From the NCBI GenBank assembly GCA_945907045.1, contig CAMDSH010000029.1, positions 1-38,305 of the forward strand: DNA of 38,305 bases, given 5' to 3'. The stretch's first letter is position 1. Every line of letters begins with the position of its first letter. Below, piece by piece: positions 34,957 to 38,305 of the stretch. The notes beneath the pieces are model-generated. The model searched no databases and was not told the DNA's origin. It was given only the letters and a program-made list of their open reading frames with translations. The stretch is from Rhizobium sp. Q54. Lineage in GTDB: Bacteria > Pseudomonadota > Alphaproteobacteria > Rhizobiales > Xanthobacteraceae. The position numbers were made by a program, and so were the translations under genes.

Positions 34957-36129
34957 ATGCCGATCGTCAACCGCATCGCCGACCTTCATTCCGACATCAC
35001 CGCGTGGCGGCATGACCTGCATGCCCACCCGGAGTTGCTCTACGACGTGCACCGCACCGCTGCGACCGTTGCCGAGAAGCTCAAGGCGTTCGGCTGTGAC
35101 GAGGTGGTGCCGGGGCTGGGACGCACCGGCGTCGTCGGCGTCATTCGCGGACGAAAGCCCGGATCAGGGTCGCGCAAGGTGATTGGTCTCCGCGCCGACA
35201 TGGATGCGCTCCCGATCGATGAAGCCAACGATCTTCCCTACAAGTCCACAGTGCCGGGCAAGATGCACGCCTGCGGCCATGATGGCCACACTGCGATGCT
35301 GCTGGGAGCTGCGCGCTATCTCGCCGAGACGCGCAATTTCGCCGGCACCGCGGTCGTTATTTTCCAGCCGGCGGAAGAAGGTGGCGCTGGCGGCAAGGCG
35401 ATGATCGATGACGGCATGATGGAGCGTTTCGGCATCGAGGAAGTCTACGGCATGCACAATTATCCGGGGCTGCCGCTCGGACAGTTCGCGATGCGCTCAG
35501 GCCCGATCATGGCCGCCGCTGATCATATCTCCATCCAGATCGAAGGCGTTGGCGGACACGCCGCGCGGCCGCATTTTTCCGTCGACACGGTTCTGGTCGG
35601 CGCGCAGATCGTCAACCAGATTCAATCCATCGTGTCGCGCAACGTCGATCCGCTGGAATCCGCCGTCGTGTCGATCTGCATGTTCGAAGCGGGCCGGACC
35701 GACAATGTCATTCCGCAATTCGCCAGGCTGCAAGGCACCGTGCGCAGCCTCAAGCCGGAGGTGCAGGATCTGCTAGAGAAGCGGCTGCACGAAGTGGTTG
35801 AAGGCACGGCAAAGCTTTACGGCGGCAAAGCCAAGCTTACCTACCGGCGCGGTTATCCAGTGGTGGTGAACCACGAGCGGCAGACGGCGTTCGCGGCTTC
35901 AATCGCGTCAGAAGTCGCGGGCAAGGATAAGGTCGATACCGACGTCGCCCCGGTCATGGGCGCGGAAGACTTCTCGTTCATGCTCAATGCGCGGCCGGGC
36001 GCGTTTATCTTTGTCGGTAACGGCCCGAGCGCGGGACTGCATCACCAATCCTACAACTTCAATGACGAGGTGATCCCGTTCGGGACGTCGTATTGGGTGC
36101 GTTTGGTGGAAACGGCGCTGCCGGCCTAA
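34957..36129 (+). CDS. M20-family amidohydrolase (hippurate hydrolase-like)
   Basis: Cytosolic metal-dependent aminoacylase of 390 residues. It opens with ITAWRHDLHAHPELLYD. The metal ligands are in KMHACGHDGHTAMLLGAA, QPAEEGGAGG and GMHNYPGLPLG, and the last in APVMGAEDFSFML. The inserted dimerisation domain contains GVGGHAARPHFSVD. The family hydrolyses N-acyl amino acids (hippurate, N-acetyl amino acids, indole-acetyl-amino acids). AAGGA precedes the ATG. The stop codon abuts the convergent GH17-GT2 gene with no intervening base. Confidence 0.92.
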   Translation: MPIVNRIADLHSDITAWRHDLHAHPELLYDVHRTAATVAEKLKAFGCDEVVPGLGRTGVVGVIRGRKPGSGSRKVIGLRADMDALPIDEANDLPYKSTVPGKMHACGHDGHTAMLLGAARYLAETRNFAGTAVVIFQPAEEGGAGGKAMIDDGMMERFGIEEVYGMHNYPGLPLGQFAMRSGPIMAAADHISIQIEGVGGHAARPHFSVDTVLVGAQIVNQIQSIVSRNVDPLESAVVSICMFEAGRTDNVIPQFARLQGTVRSLKPEVQDLLEKRLHEVVEGTAKLYGGKAKLTYRRGYPVVVNHERQTAFAASIASEVAGKDKVDTDVAPVMGAEDFSFMLNARPGAFIFVGNGPSAGLHHQSYNFNDEVIPFGTSYWVRLVETALPA

Positions 36130-38305
36130 TTACTTTACCAATTCAACTTGTTCAGCGGCTGCGACAGGCGCCTGTACTTCCACGGCGGCGGGGCGCTTGA
36201 ACGAGATCTTGGGCACCATATCGGCAAAACGCGTCTCCAGGCTGCGCCAATAGGCGAACTCGTTGAGCTGCGTGCGCTCGATCATTGCGAGTATCACAGC
36301 GGCCACGAACGGCACGCTCTGGATCAGCAGCACGGCCGCGAAAATATTAATCTCGCGGATTTCCTTGAAGTTGGTCGCGATCAGTACGATCGCGCCGAGG
36401 ATCAGCAGGCCTGCCAGCACCGCTTCCCAGAAAGCGTGGAAGTCGCTGCTGCGCCGCAAGCCGCCGCCCTTGGCGGTGCGCACGAAGGGGAGATGGTCTT
36501 TGATGAGGCCGTAGCTGACCGCGCGCGCCACCGTCCATTGCACCGACATCGCGGCGCAGACGGAGCCAAGCATCTGGCTCGGGCGCATCGGCACGCGCAG
36601 GCGGTAGAGCGCGACGAAATGGATCACCGACACCGCGAAGCTCGCGATGATGGGAATGGTGAGGATTTTGTCGGGTACGGCGATGCCGGCGAAAGCAACG
36701 ATGGGCACCCAGACCAGATTGAGAATGGCGACTGCGACGCCAATGCTCTCGGCGCCGAGCCAGTTGAGCCAGCCGAGCGCGAATTCGCGCTTCTGGTCGC
36801 GCGCCAGCAGGCTCGCGCCGGGGAGGAACCGGCGCCAATGCTTCTTCACGATCTGGAATCCGCCGTAGGCCCAGCGGTGACGCTGCTTCTTGTAGGCCTC
36901 GAAGGTGTCGGGCAGCAGGCCGTGGCCGTAGCGCCGGTTGGTGTAATGCGCCTGCCAGCCGAGTTCGAGAATGGTGAGGCCCAAGTCGGTATCTTCGCAA
37001 ATGGTTTCGCTCGACCAGCCGCCGGCGGCTTCCAGCGCTGTGCGCCGGATCAGGCACATGGTGCCGTGCGCGATGATGGCGTTGAATTCGTTACGCTGCA
37101 CCATGCCGATATCGAAGAAGCCGGCGTATTCGCCGTTCATGGCGTAATGCGTGACGCTGCGCTCGCCGTCGCGATGATCCTGCGGCGCCTGGATCAGGCC
37201 CACCTTCTGATCGGCGAACACGGGCGCGAGGGATTTAAGCCAATCGGGCTGCACGACGTAATCGGCATCGATCACGCCGATGATCTCGGCATCGCTTGCC
37301 GTATGCACCAGCGCAAGCCGCAGCGCGCCGGCCTTGTAGCCAATAAGGTTGTCGGCGTTGACGAATTTGAAGCGCTCGCCCAGCGCGCGGCAATGTTCCT
37401 CGACTGGCAGCCAGAGCGCCGGATCGGGCGTGTTATTGATGACGACGACGCATTCGAAATTCGGATAATCGAGCCGGGCCACTGCATCGAGCGTTTGCTT
37501 GAGCATCTCCGGCGGCTCGTTATGCGCCGGGATGTGGATGGAAACTTTCGGCAGAAAGCCCGCCGGAGCCAGCGGCGGCGAGGCGACATCGATCAGCCGG
37601 CGCGGCTTGCGGCCGAACGCAACGGCGGCGATTTCTTCCACGCGCGCGAGCGCGATCAGCACCAGCGGAATGAGTAGGATGATTCCGAGCACCAGCGCGA
37701 TGGCGGCGCCGGTCACGAAGTAATGCGCGTTCCAGAATTCAAAGACGGTTGCGAACCATGCGCCGGCGACGTGCGCTGCGCCCGCGAGCAGCACGGCCTG
37801 GCCGGTGGTGACAGCGGTCATCGCGAGAAGAGGGAGCGAGAGCAGCAGGCCGAGCAACAGCGCGAGCCCCGCGAGCTTCCAGTAGTCCGCGTCGTAGATC
37901 GGGCCAGTCCAGCTGAATTTGGCGTGGCGCGAGGTATCGAACACGCCCCAGTAAGGACCGACGCCGCCTTCGAAAATCTTCCACGGCTGGTCGATCGCTT
38001 CGACGATGTTGTAGTCAATGCCGAACGCTTCGGCGCGCGAGACGAATTCGCGCAGCACCTGCGCCTGCTCGAGGCGGCCGGGGTTGGCGAGCTTGAAGTT
38101 GTAACCCGCGCTCGGCCAGCCGAACTCGGCGATCACGATGCGCTTGCCGGGATAAAGACGGCGCAGGGTTTCGTATCCGCCGATGGCGGCATCGACCGCG
38201 CTCTTCTCGGGGACGCCTTCCCAGTAGGGGAGAATATGCACGGCGATGAAGTCGACCGCCGACACAAGTTCCGGATGATCGCGCCAGACACTCCAGATTT
38301 CGCCG
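36130..38305 (-). CDS. GH17-GT2 fusion beta-glucan synthase (NdvB-like), 5' end outside the window
   Basis: At least 724 residues; the frame is open to the right edge, so the N-terminus is missing. The first part is a glycoside hydrolase family 17-like domain with FIAVHILPYWEG and the probable nucleophile Glu in IVIAEFGWPSAG. Hydrophobic helices follow, then a GT2 glycosyltransferase: HIPAHNEPPEML, the DAD metal site in GVIDADYVVQPDWL, ICEDTDLGL, and the QRHRW acceptor motif. More helices close the protein. The layout matches NdvB-type proteins that make and remodel beta-1,3/1,6-glucans at the inner membrane in Bradyrhizobium and Pseudomonas. Product is inferred, not shown. Confidence 0.9.
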   Translation of the reverse strand, partial: GEIWSVWRDHPELVSAVDFIAVHILPYWEGVPEKSAVDAAIGGYETLRRLYPGKRIVIAEFGWPSAGYNFKLANPGRLEQAQVLREFVSRAEAFGIDYNIVEAIDQPWKIFEGGVGPYWGVFDTSRHAKFSWTGPIYDADYWKLAGLALLLGLLLSLPLLAMTAVTTGQAVLLAGAAHVAGAWFATVFEFWNAHYFVTGAAIALVLGIILLIPLVLIALARVEEIAAVAFGRKPRRLIDVASPPLAPAGFLPKVSIHIPAHNEPPEMLKQTLDAVARLDYPNFECVVVINNTPDPALWLPVEEHCRALGERFKFVNADNLIGYKAGALRLALVHTASDAEIIGVIDADYVVQPDWLKSLAPVFADQKVGLIQAPQDHRDGERSVTHYAMNGEYAGFFDIGMVQRNEFNAIIAHGTMCLIRRTALEAAGGWSSETICEDTDLGLTILELGWQAHYTNRRYGHGLLPDTFEAYKKQRHRWAYGGFQIVKKHWRRFLPGASLLARDQKREFALGWLNWLGAESIGVAVAILNLVWVPIVAFAGIAVPDKILTIPIIASFAVSVIHFVALYRLRVPMRPSQMLGSVCAAMSVQWTVARAVSYGLIKDHLPFVRTAKGGGLRRSSDFHAFWEAVLAGLLILGAIVLIATNFKEIREINIFAAVLLIQSVPFVAAVILAMIERTQLNEFAYWRSLETRFADMVPKISFKRPAAVEVQAPVAAAEQVELVK

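Noticed and set aside
36148..37677. Long plus-strand frame opposite the GH17-GT2 gene
   Set aside because: Antisense shadow; the minus-strand frame has intact catalytic motifs.

Overview
The window looks like a chromosomal segment of an alphaproteobacterium of the order Hyphomicrobiales, probably near Bradyrhizobium, Rhodopseudomonas or Pseudolabrys. This is inferred from high GC content, from gene order (DUF815 ATPase / yajC-secD-secF; coaD-ppi-ppi-queA-tgt), from a DUF1127 micro-gene, from LexA boxes of the alphaproteobacterial GTTC-N7-GTTC type, and from REP-like palindromes of a kind common in this order. Most genes are housekeeping or metabolic. I see no phage, insertion sequence, CRISPR array or rRNA, and nothing that looks like a new multi-gene defence or mobile system.

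Layout. 1-7.2 kb: a DUF815 ATPase, then divergently yajC-secD-secF (Sec translocon accessory complex). secDF is followed by two genes resembling mitochondrial complex I assembly factors (an NDUFAF3-like Mth938 protein and an NDUFAF6-like degenerate phytoene synthase), then trmFO and a DUF1127 peptide. 7.4-12.4 kb: a ModA-like binding protein, an MFS carrier, a MaoC hydratase, an FAH-family hydrolase, an orphan NitT/TauT-type binding protein and a cold-shock protein with a clear terminator. 12.4-14.6 kb: a small accessory patch with a GNAT protein, a GST, a two-helix membrane peptide, REP-like elements and an AT-richer orphan gene. 14.6-19.7 kb: uvrA, an Omp31/Omp25-type porin, ssb and a DUF2306 protein; uvrA and ssb each carry a LexA box. 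19.7-26.5 kb: marC, gyrA, a secreted ankyrin protein, a GGDEF cyclase, a flavin monooxygenase and a small secreted protein. 26.6-30.6 kb: coaD, two cyclophilins, queA and tgt (queuosine tRNA modification). 30.6-33.7 kb: an aromatic-catabolism-like block (PDC-hydrolase-like amidohydrolase, TctC/Bug binding protein, 3-hydroxybenzoate-6-hydroxylase-like monooxygenase). 33.8-38.3 kb: a zinc-ribbon micro-protein, a collagen-like lipoprotein, tRNA-Lys(UUU), an M20 amidohydrolase and a GH17-GT2 beta-glucan synthase running off the right edge.

Most notable points: (i) Tgt has lost all four ligands of the family's zinc site while keeping both catalytic aspartates; (ii) two complex I assembly factor homologues sit directly behind secDF, and the phytoene-synthase-like one lacks the Asp-rich motifs; (iii) two exact LexA boxes define an SOS pair at uvrA and ssb; (iv) an AT-richer orphan gene lies between REP-like repeats and uvrA.
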